From the NCBI GenBank assembly GCA_037200845.1, contig JBBCGQ010000001.1:930001-994000 (forward strand): a stretch of 64,000 nucleotides of DNA. Reading direction: 5' to 3'. Both the position numbers and the translations under genes were made by a program. This stretch comes from Bauldia sp. Its GTDB lineage: Bacteria > Pseudomonadota > Alphaproteobacteria > Rhizobiales > Kaistiaceae. Positions 7,674 through 16,489 of the stretch are shown piece after piece. The number at the start of each line of letters is the position of its first letter. Within the stretch, counting starts at the first letter, position 1. The notes under the pieces are model-generated. The model searched no databases. It was not told the DNA's origin and saw nothing but the letters and a program-made list of their open reading frames with translations.

Positions 7674-8465
7674 CTAGGCGTCCGCCGCGAGCCCCAGACG
7701 CCGGCGCATGCGGACATCGAGGCCCGCGAAGGCCCGATCGGTCGCAATCGCCAGCGCGCCCACCAGCAGCGCGCCCTGCAGCACGTAGGCGGTGTTGGAC
7801 CCCGTGAGGCCCTCGATGATCGGCGAGCCGAGCGTCAGTGCGCCGACGGTCGAGCCGATGGTGGCGGTGCCGATGGCGATCATCACCGACGTGCGGATGC
7901 CGGCGAGGATGACCGGCGCCGCCAGCGGCAGCTCGATCCGCCACAGGCGCCCGCGCGCGGTGAAGCCCATGCCGGCCGCCGCGTCGAGCGCCGCGGGCGC
8001 CACGGAGCGCAGGCCGGCAATCGTGTTGTCGACGACGGGCAGGATGCCGTACGCGATCAGCGCGATCAGCGTTGGCGCCGGTCCGTAGCCGACGAGCGGA
8101 ACGGCAATGGCGAGCACCGCCGCCGGCGGAAAGGTCTGGCCGATGGCGGTGATCGTATCGAGGATGCCGGCGAACTCGCGGCCGGACTGGCGCGTGACGC
8201 CGATCCCCGCCGCGACGCCGAGGACGATCACCGGCATACTCGCCGCGACGACGATGGCGATGTGGTCGAGCGTCAGCGTCACGAAGCTGGCGCGCGTGTA
8301 GACCGGCCGCTCAAGGGCCGGGAACAGCCAGTGAAAAATCGGCGCCAGCGCCGGCATGCCGACTGCGAGCAGCACGAGCACCACCAGCGGCACGAACGTG
8401 CCCAGCCTCCGCCGCCACGCGGCCGGCGCAACGGCCTCGGCTTCAGTGTGCGCGACGGATGACAT
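7674..8465 (-). CDS. osmoprotectant-type ABC transporter permease
   Basis: A 263-residue inner-membrane protein with about six hydrophobic segments and the binding-protein-dependent transport fold of the ProW/OpuCB/OsmW family (VTRQSGREFAGILDTITAIG, VGYGPAPTLIALIAYGILPV, then the EAA-like loop AAAGMGFTARGRLWRIELP). Its ATG at 8465 lies 23 bases inside the end of the ATPase gene, showing tight coupling. It is one of two permeases in this operon, so the channel is probably a heterodimer. Substrate class: betaine, choline or a related quaternary amine. Confidence 0.88.
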   Translation of the reverse strand: MSSVAHTEAEAVAPAAWRRRLGTFVPLVVLVLLAVGMPALAPIFHWLFPALERPVYTRASFVTLTLDHIAIVVAASMPVIVLGVAAGIGVTRQSGREFAGILDTITAIGQTFPPAAVLAIAVPLVGYGPAPTLIALIAYGILPVVDNTIAGLRSVAPAALDAAAGMGFTARGRLWRIELPLAAPVILAGIRTSVMIAIGTATIGSTVGALTLGSPIIEGLTGSNTAYVLQGALLVGALAIATDRAFAGLDVRMRRRLGLAADA

Positions 8466-9375
8466 CGCCGAGCCTGATGCTGCCCTGCCGCCTTCCGGCG
8501 CTATCGACCACGGCGAGTACGTCGCGTCCGCGCGAAAGCATCCGCGCCAGCGCGGCGTCGAGCGGCGCGGTCGCCTCGATCGTGTCGTCGGCGGGCGATG
8601 TATCGGGGACCGTAACCTCCGCCACCGTGCGGATGCGGAGCAGGCGGAAGCTCGCCGCCTCGCCGCCGGTGAGGCGCTCGACAAACGCATTCGCGGGAGA
8701 GGCGAGAATCTCCTTCGGCGCGGCGTCCTGCACGACCTTGCCGCCTTCCATGATCACGATGCGCGAGGCCAGGCGGATCGCCTCGTCGACATCGTGCGTG
8801 ACCATGAGCACCGTCTTGCCGGTCGCGGTCTGGATGCGCGCCATCTCGTCCTGCAGCGTCTGCCGGGTGACGATATCGAGCGCGCCGAACGGCTCGTCCA
8901 TCAGCAGCACGTCCGGATCGCCGGCGAGCGCGCGGGCGACGCCGACGCGCTGCTGCTGCCCGCCGGACAACTGGCTCGGATGCCGATTGCGGAAAATTGT
9001 CGGATCGAGACCGACCAGCACGAGGAGCTCGTCGACACGCTCGGCGATGCGCTCGCGCGGCCAGTGCAGCAGCCGCGGCACGGTCGCGACGTTCTCGCCG
9101 ACGGTCCAATGCGGAAACAGTCCGATCGACTGGATGACGTAGCCGAGCCGCCGGCGGAGCGCGACCGGCTCGAGATTGGCGACGTCGGCGCCCTCGACGC
9201 GGACGACGCCGGAGTCCGGATCGATCATCCGGTTGACCAGGCGAAGCGCCGTCGACTTGCCGGCGCCGGAAGGCCCGAGCAGCGCGCAGAACTCGCCGGC
9301 GCCGATGTCGATGGAAACATCCGCCATCGCGGCGCGGCCGCCGTACGTCTTGGTGACGTGCTCGAAGGCGATCAC
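8443..9375 (-). CDS. osmoprotectant-type ABC transporter ATP-binding protein with CBS-like tail
   Basis: 310 residues, starting at GTG 9375 so that it overlaps the preceding permease stop (GTGA). Walker A is GPSGAGKST, the signature is LSGGQQQR, Walker B is VLLMDEP and the switch histidine is in VTHDVDEA. The C-terminal 70 residues (APLDAALARMLSRGRDVLAV...) form a CBS-type module like that of ProV and OpuCA, which senses ionic strength in characterised homologues. Energises uptake through the two flanking permeases. Confidence 0.9.
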   Translation of the reverse strand: MIAFEHVTKTYGGRAAMADVSIDIGAGEFCALLGPSGAGKSTALRLVNRMIDPDSGVVRVEGADVANLEPVALRRRLGYVIQSIGLFPHWTVGENVATVPRLLHWPRERIAERVDELLVLVGLDPTIFRNRHPSQLSGGQQQRVGVARALAGDPDVLLMDEPFGALDIVTRQTLQDEMARIQTATGKTVLMVTHDVDEAIRLASRIVIMEGGKVVQDAAPKEILASPANAFVERLTGGEAASFRLLRIRTVAEVTVPDTSPADDTIEATAPLDAALARMLSRGRDVLAVVDSAGRRQGSIRLGDVIRRAH

Positions 9376-10577
9376 GGCGCGGTCGCCCGCAACGAAATCT
9401 GGGTCAGCAGGCGCAGGAGCCCATCGGCGACGATGGCGATCGCGATCGCCGACAGCGCACCGAGGAGCACGAGGTCGGTCGCCGTCTGACCGAGGCCGAG
9501 GAAGACGAACGCGCCGAAGCCGCCGGCGCCGATCAGCGCGGCGACCACGGCGAGGCCGATGAGCTGCACCGTGACGATCCGCAGGCCGGCGAGCAGCACG
9601 GGCAGGGCGAGCGGCACGGACACCCACGCCAGGATCTGGAGCTTCGTCATGCCCATGCCGCGCGCGGTCTCGATGGCCGCATCGGGGACGCTCAGGATTC
9701 CGGCCTCGGTGCTGCGCGCGATCGGCAGCAGGCCGTAGAGAGTGAGCGCGATCACGGCGGGAACGAAACCGATGCCGCTGAGGCCGATGTCATGCAGCCA
9801 GGGCAGGGCGTCGCCGAGCGCCGTGAGCGGACCGATCAGCAGGCCGAACAGCGCGATCGACGGGATCGTTTGCACGAGATTGAGGACGGTGAAGATGGGG
9901 CGTGACAGGCGCGGCCGGCCGGCGGCGGCGATGCCTATCGGCGCGCCGATGATAAGGGCGAAGCCGAGCGAGGTGCCGACCAGCGTCAGGTGCTCGCCGA
10001 AGGCGGCACCGTACGCCTCGCGGCGGTTGGCCCATTCACGCGCGAGCGAGAGATTGTCGAACCAGCCGCCGAATGCCAGCGCGCTGACGGCAACCGCCAC
10101 TATGGCGGCGAAAGCCAACCGAAGGCCGAGGTGCACATTGAGACGACGCAGCGCCTCCGTCATCGCCAGCGCCGAGACCAGCGCGACGGTCCAGAAGGCG
10201 CCGCCGAGAGAAACGCGCGCTGCGGTGCTGGTGACCGTCGCGAGCGCGGCGGTCGCTCCGGCACCGGCGCCTGCAACGGCGGACGCAAACACCAGCGTCG
10301 CGCCGGTGAGGACTGCAACTTGCCGCCAGCGATTGGAGCTGATCGCCAACGCGGCGACGACGAGCGCCGCGCCGAGCGCAACGCCCGCCGAGGTCACGCC
10401 GGGCGTCACCTGCCAGAGATAGATGGGCTTGGCGGAGAGGATGCGGTTCGGCGAGAAGCCGAGAAAGCCGAACGCGGCCGCACCGGCCGCGCCCGCGAGA
10501 AGCAGCAGGAGGATGACCTTGCGTCCGGTCGTCTCCTCCTGCCCGCCGTTGTTTGCGCCGACCGGCCGATCCGTCAT
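9372..10577 (-). CDS. osmoprotectant-type ABC transporter permease, long form
   Basis: 401 residues. The N-terminal half (about 20-190) is an extra run of hydrophobic helices. The C-terminal half (about 200-395) is the ProW-like permease with LVGTSLGFALIIGAPIG, VLNLVQTIPSIALFGLL and the EAA loop ETARGMGMTKLQILAWVSVP. Long permeases of this build occur in OsmY/YehY-like betaine systems. It starts 23 bp after the binding-protein gene and overlaps the ATPase start, so it belongs to one operon. Some helices may be dispensable for transport, a point the sequence cannot settle. Confidence 0.88.
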   Translation of the reverse strand: MTDRPVGANNGGQEETTGRKVILLLLLAGAAGAAAFGFLGFSPNRILSAKPIYLWQVTPGVTSAGVALGAALVVAALAISSNRWRQVAVLTGATLVFASAVAGAGAGATAALATVTSTAARVSLGGAFWTVALVSALAMTEALRRLNVHLGLRLAFAAIVAVAVSALAFGGWFDNLSLAREWANRREAYGAAFGEHLTLVGTSLGFALIIGAPIGIAAAGRPRLSRPIFTVLNLVQTIPSIALFGLLIGPLTALGDALPWLHDIGLSGIGFVPAVIALTLYGLLPIARSTEAGILSVPDAAIETARGMGMTKLQILAWVSVPLALPVLLAGLRIVTVQLIGLAVVAALIGAGGFGAFVFLGLGQTATDLVLLGALSAIAIAIVADGLLRLLTQISLRATAP

Positions 10578-10600
10578 GCGCTATCGCTACCAGCGATCGG

Positions 10601-11518
10601 CTAGTTGAGGAAACCCTTCTCCGTCAGGTAGTCGGTCGCCACCTTCTTCGCGTCCTCGCCGTCGACCGCGATCTTGGCGTTGAGCGTCTGCAGCGTCTCC
10701 AGCGTCAGCGACTTGAACACCGGCTCGAGCAGATCCTTGATCTGCGGATACTTGGCGAGGATGTCGGCGCGGACCGTTGGCGCCGGCTCGTACACCGCCT
10801 GCACGCCCTTGGTGTCGGTGAGGACGACGAGGCCGAGCGCGGCGAGCTGGCCGTCGGTGCCGTAGGCCATCGCGGCGTTGACGCCGGAAGTCTGCTCGGC
10901 CGCGGCCTTCTCGGTCGCCGAGGTGTCACCGCCCGAGAGGACCAGCAACTGGTCGGCGGTAAGCTTGAACCCGTAGGCATCCTGGAAGCCGGGCAGCGCC
11001 GCCGGGCTTTCGACGAACTCGGCCGAGCCGGCGAGCTTCACCTTGCCGCCGCCGGCGACCCACTTGCCGAAATCTTCCAGCGTCACGAGCTTGTTGGCGT
11101 CGGCGAGATCCTTGCGGACCGAGATCGCCCAGGTGTTGTTGGCCGGCGCCGGGGCAAGCCAGACGATCTTGTTCGCCGCGTCGAGTTCCTTCGCCTTGGC
11201 GTAGGCGGCGTCCGGGTTCTTCCACGCCGGGTCGGAATCGACGCTGTAGAAGAAGCCGGCGTTGCCGGTGTACTCCGGATAGATGTCGATGGCGCCCGAG
11301 GTCAGCGCCTCGCGCACGATCTTGGTCGGGCCGAGGCTCACCTTGTTCACGACCGGCAGCTTCGCGTGCTCAAGCACGTCGACGATGATGTTGCCGAGCA
11401 GCGCGCCCTCGGTGTCGATCTTGGAGGCGACGACGATGCCGTCGGCGGCATGCGCCGTGCCCGCCAGAGCGACGAGGCCAAACGCTGCGGCGAGCAAAGT
11501 CTTCCGGAACTGGGTCAT
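10601..11518 (-). CDS. osmX: osmoprotectant ABC transporter periplasmic binding protein
   Basis: A 305-residue protein with a clear Sec signal peptide (MTQFRKTLLAAAFGLVALAG, cleaved after the THA in TAHAADG). The mature part has the OpuAC/OsmX pattern: VASKIDTEGALLGNIIVDVL, VREALTSGAIDIYPEYTGNA and NTWAISVRKDLAD. It would capture a quaternary ammonium osmoprotectant in the periplasm and hand it to the two permeases encoded downstream. It is the first gene of a minus-strand operon; the divergent promoter region contains a 19-bp palindrome. Confidence 0.9.
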   Translation of the reverse strand: MTQFRKTLLAAAFGLVALAGTAHAADGIVVASKIDTEGALLGNIIVDVLEHAKLPVVNKVSLGPTKIVREALTSGAIDIYPEYTGNAGFFYSVDSDPAWKNPDAAYAKAKELDAANKIVWLAPAPANNTWAISVRKDLADANKLVTLEDFGKWVAGGGKVKLAGSAEFVESPAALPGFQDAYGFKLTADQLLVLSGGDTSATEKAAAEQTSGVNAAMAYGTDGQLAALGLVVLTDTKGVQAVYEPAPTVRADILAKYPQIKDLLEPVFKSLTLETLQTLNAKIAVDGEDAKKVATDYLTEKGFLN

Positions 11519-11601
11519 GATCTCTCCTGAAACGAAATGCAGCGAATGGGTTTCGCTTTGGAGGGGAACGTACCTACGCCCCGGCTGCCGTAGAAGATAA
11601 T

Positions 11602-11620
11602 CTCTATCAATTTGGTAGAG
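11602..11620. promoter_or_regulatory. 19-bp palindromic operator candidate
   Basis: CTCTATCAATTTGGTAGAG is an inverted repeat centred on 11611, with one mismatched (G-T) position in nine pairs. It sits in the 146-bp divergent region between the osmX-type gene and the desaturase gene, 84 and 45 bp from the two starts. A further AGAGAGAT-like half-site follows at 11624-11631. The regulator is unknown; no regulator gene is adjacent. Confidence 0.6.
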
Positions 11621-11664
11621 TTAGAGAGATATTCTATCCTCAGAGGCGTCAGGAAGAGGGTGCC

Positions 11665-12594
11665 ATGAGCACCGCCGTCAAAGTCAAAGCCGCCAGCCGC
11701 AGCCGCGTGCGCGTCGAAGCGCCGACGGTCGCGCTCGCCGTGACGATCTATGGCGGCTGGATCGCAGTGACGCTCGCCTGGCGGTTCATTCCGTGGCCGC
11801 TGCTGGTGCTGGTCGGCGGATGGCTCACCGCCTGGCAATCGTCGCTGCAGCACGAGACCATCCACGGCCACCCGACCCGGTCGCGGGCGATCAACGACGC
11901 TGTCGGCTGGCCGCCGCTGTCGCTCTGGCTGCCGTATCAGGTCTATCGCGCAAGCCACCTGCGCCACCATCACGACGAGCGGCTGACCGATCCGATCGAG
12001 GATCCCGAGTCGGCCTACGTCACGTCCTCGGTGTGGAACCGGATCGGACCGGTCGGGCGCTTCGTTCTGAAGCTCAACACGACGCTGGTCGGCCGGCTGC
12101 TGATCGGCCCGGCGATCATGATTTTCGGATTCCTCGGGTCGGAGCTCCGCGCCGTCGTCGGCGGCGATCGCCGGCATCTCGGCATCTGGGCGCGGCACGC
12201 GGTCGGCATCGCCGCGATCCTGATCTGGCTGGTCGCCGTCTGCGGCATGCCGGTGTGGCTCTATCTGGTCGCTTTCGTCTATCCGGGCGCCGCGCTCATG
12301 CGGCTGCGCTCGTTCGCCGAGCATCGCTGGGCGGCGCAGGTTTCGCATCGCACCGCTGTCGTGGAGGCGTCGTGGCCGTTCGGCCTGCTGTTCCTCAACA
12401 ACAATCTGCACGCGCTGCATCACGCCAGGCCGACCGTTCCCTGGTACGATCTGCCCGACGTCTACGCCCGCGAGCAGAGCGAGATCACGGCGCGGAACGG
12501 CGGCCTCGTCTACAAGGGCTACAGCGACGTGGCGCGCAATTTCCTGCTTCGCTCCCACGACGACCCGGTGCATCCGGATCGCAAACAGTGGTGA
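11665..12594 (+). CDS. membrane fatty-acid-desaturase-like di-iron enzyme
   Basis: 309 residues with four to six hydrophobic segments and the three histidine clusters of the integral-membrane desaturase/hydroxylase superfamily: HETIHGH (residues 63-69), HLRHHH (98-103) and HALHH (near 250), plus an EHRW motif that often supplies another ligand. These bind a di-iron centre that activates O2. The substrate could be a fatty acid, but relatives hydroxylate carotenoids, alkanes or demethylate small amines, so the name should be kept broad. The divergent neighbour is a betaine-type transporter. Translation stops 4 bp before the convergent PhnD-like gene. Confidence 0.8.
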   Translation: MSTAVKVKAASRSRVRVEAPTVALAVTIYGGWIAVTLAWRFIPWPLLVLVGGWLTAWQSSLQHETIHGHPTRSRAINDAVGWPPLSLWLPYQVYRASHLRHHHDERLTDPIEDPESAYVTSSVWNRIGPVGRFVLKLNTTLVGRLLIGPAIMIFGFLGSELRAVVGGDRRHLGIWARHAVGIAAILIWLVAVCGMPVWLYLVAFVYPGAALMRLRSFAEHRWAAQVSHRTAVVEASWPFGLLFLNNNLHALHHARPTVPWYDLPDVYAREQSEITARNGGLVYKGYSDVARNFLLRSHDDPVHPDRKQW

Positions 12595-12598
12595 GCGC

Positions 12599-13408
12599 CT
12601 ACGCCAGCTCCGGGTAGCCGGCCGCGGCCGCCCCGGCTTCATAAGCGAGCACGACGTCATAGGCTTCGTCGGGCAGGACGGTGAACCCCGTCAGCCGCAG
12701 TATCTTCCGCGCGTCGGCGGTGGCCGGCGATGCGACGGCCGCGGCAAGCGCATCGCGCAGCATCGCGAGTTCCCGGTCGGAGGTCCCGCGCCGCGTGATG
12801 AGCGGCAATCCGGGACTGACCGGCGTCTCCGCCAGTATCCGGACGCGGTCCGCCAGCAGGGGCCGTTCGCGCATCACGAACCAGAAAGAGACGCAGTCGA
12901 TGGCGGCGACGTCCGCCGAACCTTCCGCGATCGCCGCGAGGCTGTTGGCATGGGCATCGGTGACGCGGACGCTGGCGAACATCGGCCGCCCGCCGGCGAT
13001 CGGAGCGAGCGCGGCGCGGAAAAGATTCATGCCGCTGTTGCTGTCGTAGCCGTTCACCGCCGCCCGAGCGCCACGCAACTCGGCAAGTGAAGCGTACGGC
13101 GCGTCGGCCGCAACGACGATGAAGCTGCGATGCATCGGACCAACGCAGCCGGGCGCATCGTAGCTCGGCGTTGCGATGTAGCGCACCGCATCGCCGAGAT
13201 GTTTGCGCAGCGGATAGCCGCACGTCTGCGCGAGCAGCAGGTCGGGTTCGCGCCAGATCGCCTCAAGCGACCGGTCGTGCGCCAGGTGCGCCGGCACATC
13301 GGCCATGCCGCGCGCGACAAGGTCGAGCGCAACCCAGTCCCACAAGGCATCGAGGGCATCGTGAGTGGCCCGAAAATCGTACATGCCGAAGCCTGCGAGG
13401 CGCGTCAT
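12599..13408 (-). CDS. PhnD-like substrate-binding-fold protein without signal peptide
   Basis: 269 residues of the phosphate/phosphite/phosphonate binding fold. Characteristic stretches are YPLRKHLGDAVRYIATP, FIVVAADAPYASLAELRGAR, VNGYDSNSGMNLFRAALAP and ADVAAIDCVSFWFV. The N-terminus (MTRLAGFGMYDFRATHDALD) is not a signal sequence or lipobox, and no permease or ATPase gene is adjacent. It therefore probably acts in the cytoplasm or as a sensor-like binding protein rather than as a transporter subunit. Convergent with the desaturase, with only 4 bp between stops. Ligand unknown. Confidence 0.7.
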   Translation of the reverse strand: MTRLAGFGMYDFRATHDALDALWDWVALDLVARGMADVPAHLAHDRSLEAIWREPDLLLAQTCGYPLRKHLGDAVRYIATPSYDAPGCVGPMHRSFIVVAADAPYASLAELRGARAAVNGYDSNSGMNLFRAALAPIAGGRPMFASVRVTDAHANSLAAIAEGSADVAAIDCVSFWFVMRERPLLADRVRILAETPVSPGLPLITRRGTSDRELAMLRDALAAAVASPATADARKILRLTGFTVLPDEAYDVVLAYEAGAAAAGYPELA

Positions 13409-13516
13409 GTCCCGCCCTTACTACGGCACGCGCGCCGGAACCACACCCGGCCGGGGCTGTCTACACGATGGCGCCCCGCCGCCGGCGTGGCGGCGGGAGC
13501 GCATCGGCACCGAGCA

Positions 13517-14347
13517 TCAGCCCTTGATGAAGGCCAGGAGATCGGCGTTGACGAGGTCCGGGTGGGTGGCGAACACCCCGTGCGAGAGGCCCTCGTAGGT
13601 CTTCAGCGTGCCGTTGCGGAGCAGCTTGATCGCCTTGTGCGCCGAGTCCGCGATCGGCACGATCTGGTCGTCGGTGCTGTGCAGCACCAGGACCGGAACC
13701 GTGATCGCCTTCAGGTCTTCGGTGAAGTCAGTCTCGGAGAACGCGGCGATGCAGTCGTATTGCGCCTTCGCGCCGCCGGTCATGCCCTGCCGCCACCAGT
13801 TGTCGACCAGCCCCTGCTTCACGTCCGCGCCCTTGCGGTTGAAGCCGTAGAACGGGCCGGCCGGAACGTCGATGAAGAACTGGGCGCGGTTGGCGACCAG
13901 CGCAGCGCGGAAGCTGTCGAACACCGCCATGGGCAGGCCTTCCGGATTGGCCGCGGTCTGCAGCATGATCGGCGGCACCGCGCCGATGAGCACCGCCTTC
14001 GCGACCCGGCCCGCCTCGGCGCGCGCGACATAGCGGGCGACTTCGCCGCCGCCGGTCGAGTGGCCGATGTGCACGGCGTTCTTGAGATCGAGGGCGCGGG
14101 CGAGTTCGATGACGTCGGCGGCGTAGGTGTTCATTTCGTTGCCGGTGTCGGTCTGGTCCGAGCGCCCGTGTCCGCGGCGGTCGTGCGCGATCACGCGATA
14201 GCCCTTCGCCAGGAAGAACAGCATCTGGTTGTCCCAGTCGTCGGAGCTCAGCGGCCAGCCGTGATGGAAGACGATGGGCTGCGCGTTCTTGGGGCCCCAA
14301 TCCTTGTAGAAAATCTTCGTGCCGTCGCGGGTGGTGATCGTGCTCAT
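13517..14347 (-). CDS. alpha/beta hydrolase, non-haem chloroperoxidase type
   Basis: 276 residues, the usual length for this family. Motifs: [16 protein letters not shown] around the oxyanion region, [10 protein letters not shown], the nucleophile elbow GHSTGGGE, the acid in [10 protein letters not shown] and the catalytic histidine in GLSHGVF. Such enzymes are serine hydrolases that show cofactor-free perhydrolase/haloperoxidase activity in vitro. Start at ATG 14347. It is divergent from a GlxA-type regulator whose promoter carries 21-bp-spaced repeats, so it is a probable target of that regulator. Confidence 0.88.
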   Translation of the reverse strand: MSTITTRDGTKIFYKDWGPKNAQPIVFHHGWPLSSDDWDNQMLFFLAKGYRVIAHDRRGHGRSDQTDTGNEMNTYAADVIELARALDLKNAVHIGHSTGGGEVARYVARAEAGRVAKAVLIGAVPPIMLQTAANPEGLPMAVFDSFRAALVANRAQFFIDVPAGPFYGFNRKGADVKQGLVDNWWRQGMTGGAKAQYDCIAAFSETDFTEDLKAITVPVLVLHSTDDQIVPIADSAHKAIKLLRNGTLKTYEGLSHGVFATHPDLVNADLLAFIKG

Positions 14348-14432
14348 TGCCGTCGTCCTTGTTCCGTTTGGGGCAACCCCTTGCCGCCCCCCGATGTGGA
14401 CAAGATGCTGCAGCGGGCTGCAGAATGCCGGT

Positions 14433-14468
14433 GGCGGAATCGACAATTATCGAGGCGGAACCGACAAT
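14433..14468. promoter_or_regulatory. two direct repeats with 21-bp period, candidate AraC-type sites
   Basis: GGCGGAATCGACAAT (14433-14447) and GGCGGAACCGACAAT (14454-14468) differ at one base and start exactly 21 bp apart, two helical turns. The second copy overlaps the start codon of the GlxA-type regulator. AraC-family proteins commonly bind tandem direct repeats at this spacing, so autoregulation and control of the divergent hydrolase are plausible. A CTGCAG pair at 14408-14423 lies just upstream. Confidence 0.55.
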
Positions 14469-15471
14469 GGCCAGAAATCGGAAAATCGTCGCGGAAATCG
14501 GCTTGCTGATCTACCCCGACGCGCAACTGGCTGCGGTCCACGGCCTCACCGACCTGTTCCGTATCGCCGGCGAATGGGCGCCGTCAGACAAGGACGGCGT
14601 GCGTGCCGCGGTCCGCGTCAGTCATTGGCAGGCCGGCGCCGACGACGGCGACATCCAGTGCATCTGGGACAGTCATCCGGGCACGAAGCACCGGTTGACG
14701 CATGCGATCGCGCCGCCGAGCCTTGTCATGCCCGACAAGATGCGCCCGATGCACGTGCCGGCGGCATGGCTCGTCGAGCGGCATGCCGAGGGTACGACGC
14801 TCTGCTCGGTATGCGCCGGCGCATTCGTGCTCGCCGCGTCCGGGCTGGTCAACGGACGCCGCGCCACGACGCACTGGGCCTTCGCCAATGCACTGGCCGA
14901 TCGCTTCCCCGAGATCGACGTCGCGGTCGAGCGCATGGTGATCGACGACGGCGACATCATGACGGCGGGAGGAATCCTGGCGTGGGTCGATCTCGGCCTC
15001 ACGCTGGTGGAAAAATTCATGGGGCCGAGCACGATGCTCGCCACCGCGCGCTTCCTGCTCATCGAACCGCCGGGCAGGGAGCAGCGACCGTACAGCCAGT
15101 TCATACCGCGGTTCGATCATGGCGACGCCGCGATCCTGCGGGCCCAGCATCATCTGCACGCGACCGGCGCGCAGGCGCACGAGCTGGCGGAGCTGACCGC
15201 GATCGCGGGGCTGGAGGAGCGCACGTTCCTGCGCCGCTTCAGCAAGGCAACCGGCATGCGGCCAACCGAATACGCACAGCAGGTGCGCATCGCCAAGGCA
15301 CGCGAATCGCTCGAAGCGACCAATCAGCCGGTGGAGCAGATTGCCTGGGAGGTGGGATACTCCGATCCCGCCGCGTTCCGGAAAATCTTCCAGCGGATCA
15401 CCGGAATGGGGCCGAGCGCCTACCGCCAGCGCTTCGGCGTCGCCGACGCCCGCGACGCGCGGCCGGCTTGA
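14467..15471 (+). CDS. GlxA-family transcriptional regulator (DJ-1/PfpI plus AraC HTH)
   Basis: 334 residues from ATG 14467. The N-terminal half (about 8-190) is a DJ-1/PfpI-like class I amidotransferase fold with the elbow sequence TTLCSVCAGAFVLAASGL. The C-terminal 100 residues hold the two AraC helix-turn-helix units (ELTAIAGLEERTFLRRFSKA and QIAWEVGYSDPAAFRKIF). Such proteins act as ligand-sensing activators or repressors. The in-frame codons upstream lie in the divergent promoter and lack a ribosome site. Its most likely target is the chloroperoxidase-type hydrolase read away from it. Confidence 0.88.
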   Translation: MARNRKIVAEIGLLIYPDAQLAAVHGLTDLFRIAGEWAPSDKDGVRAAVRVSHWQAGADDGDIQCIWDSHPGTKHRLTHAIAPPSLVMPDKMRPMHVPAAWLVERHAEGTTLCSVCAGAFVLAASGLVNGRRATTHWAFANALADRFPEIDVAVERMVIDDGDIMTAGGILAWVDLGLTLVEKFMGPSTMLATARFLLIEPPGREQRPYSQFIPRFDHGDAAILRAQHHLHATGAQAHELAELTAIAGLEERTFLRRFSKATGMRPTEYAQQVRIAKARESLEATNQPVEQIAWEVGYSDPAAFRKIFQRITGMGPSAYRQRFGVADARDARPA

Positions 15472-15558
15472 TCGCGGAACGATCCGATGGACGAGATTGA
15501 CGCTACGCCGTTCGGGCCGCTCTAAGAGACCGGCGGCACGGGCAGCTCGGGAACGGCG

Positions 15559-16446
15559 TTGAGCAAGACCACATCCACTCTCATCGGCTGCGCGGCGATC
15601 CTCACGTGGTCGTTCCTCGCGCTGCTGACGACGGCGTCCGGCGCGATCCCGCCCTTCCAGTTGGCGGCGATGGCCTTCACTATCGGCGGCCTCGTCGGCG
15701 CGGTGAGCTGGATCTTCCGCCCCGCGGCCATCGCCTCGCTTCGCCAGCCGTGGCGAGTGTGGGCGCTCGGCATCGGCGGGCTCGCCCTCTACCACTGCTT
15801 CTATTTCTTCGCGATCCAGTCGGCGCCGCCGGTCGAGGCGAGCCTCATCGCCTACCTCTGGCCGCTGCTCATCGTCGTCTTCGCGGCGTTCCTGCCCGGC
15901 GAGAAGCTGAAGCTGCACCACGTCATCGGCGTCGCGCTGGGACTGGCCGGCGCGGTCGTGGCGATAACCAAAGGCGGCAGCGTCGGCCTCGCCGATGGCA
16001 TCAAGCCCGGCCACCTCATGGCGCTCGCCTGCGCCTTCATCTGGTCCGGCTACTCGGTGCTGTCGCGCCGCTTCGGCAGCGTCCCGACCGACGTCGTCGC
16101 CGGCTTCTGCCTCGTCACCGCCGTCGTCACGCTGGCGCTGCACATCGCGCTGGAACCGACGGTGTGGCCCGCGACGCCGACGCAATGGATCGCGGTCGCG
16201 CTGCTCGGCGCGCTGCCGCTCGGCGCCGCGTTCTACGCCTGGGACTACGGCGTCAAGCACGGCGACATCATGGTGCTCGGCGCGCTCTCCTATGCGGCGC
16301 CGCTGCTGTCCACTATCGTCCTGCTCGCCGCCGGCTTCGGCGTCTTCACCTGGTCGGTGGCGCTCGCCTGCGTCCTCATCACGCTCGGCGCCGTGATCGC
16401 TGCCCGCGACATGATTTTCGCCCGCCGCCGCGCCCCCGCAACCTGA
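15559..16446 (+). CDS. EamA/DMT-family transporter
   Basis: 295 residues with about ten hydrophobic helices arranged as two EamA repeats (first ending ...VAITKGGSVGLADG, second starting GHLMALACAFIWSGYSVLS). This is the drug/metabolite transporter superfamily, inner-membrane exporters of amino acids or metabolites. The start is taken at TTG 15559 because the first ATG would remove most of helix 1 (LIGCAAILTWSFLALLTT). It lies 87 bp after the GlxA-type regulator and could be part of the same unit. Substrate unknown. Confidence 0.8.
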   Translation: MSKTTSTLIGCAAILTWSFLALLTTASGAIPPFQLAAMAFTIGGLVGAVSWIFRPAAIASLRQPWRVWALGIGGLALYHCFYFFAIQSAPPVEASLIAYLWPLLIVVFAAFLPGEKLKLHHVIGVALGLAGAVVAITKGGSVGLADGIKPGHLMALACAFIWSGYSVLSRRFGSVPTDVVAGFCLVTAVVTLALHIALEPTVWPATPTQWIAVALLGALPLGAAFYAWDYGVKHGDIMVLGALSYAAPLLSTIVLLAAGFGVFTWSVALACVLITLGAVIAARDMIFARRRAPAT

Positions 16447-16489
16447 GCGCGAGACGCCAGACAGCACCCGCGAGGCCTCCGTACGCCAT

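Noticed and set aside
15559-15561. An ATG start for the EamA transporter
   Set aside because: The first in-frame ATG falls after the first hydrophobic helix, so the TTG at 15559 is the better start.
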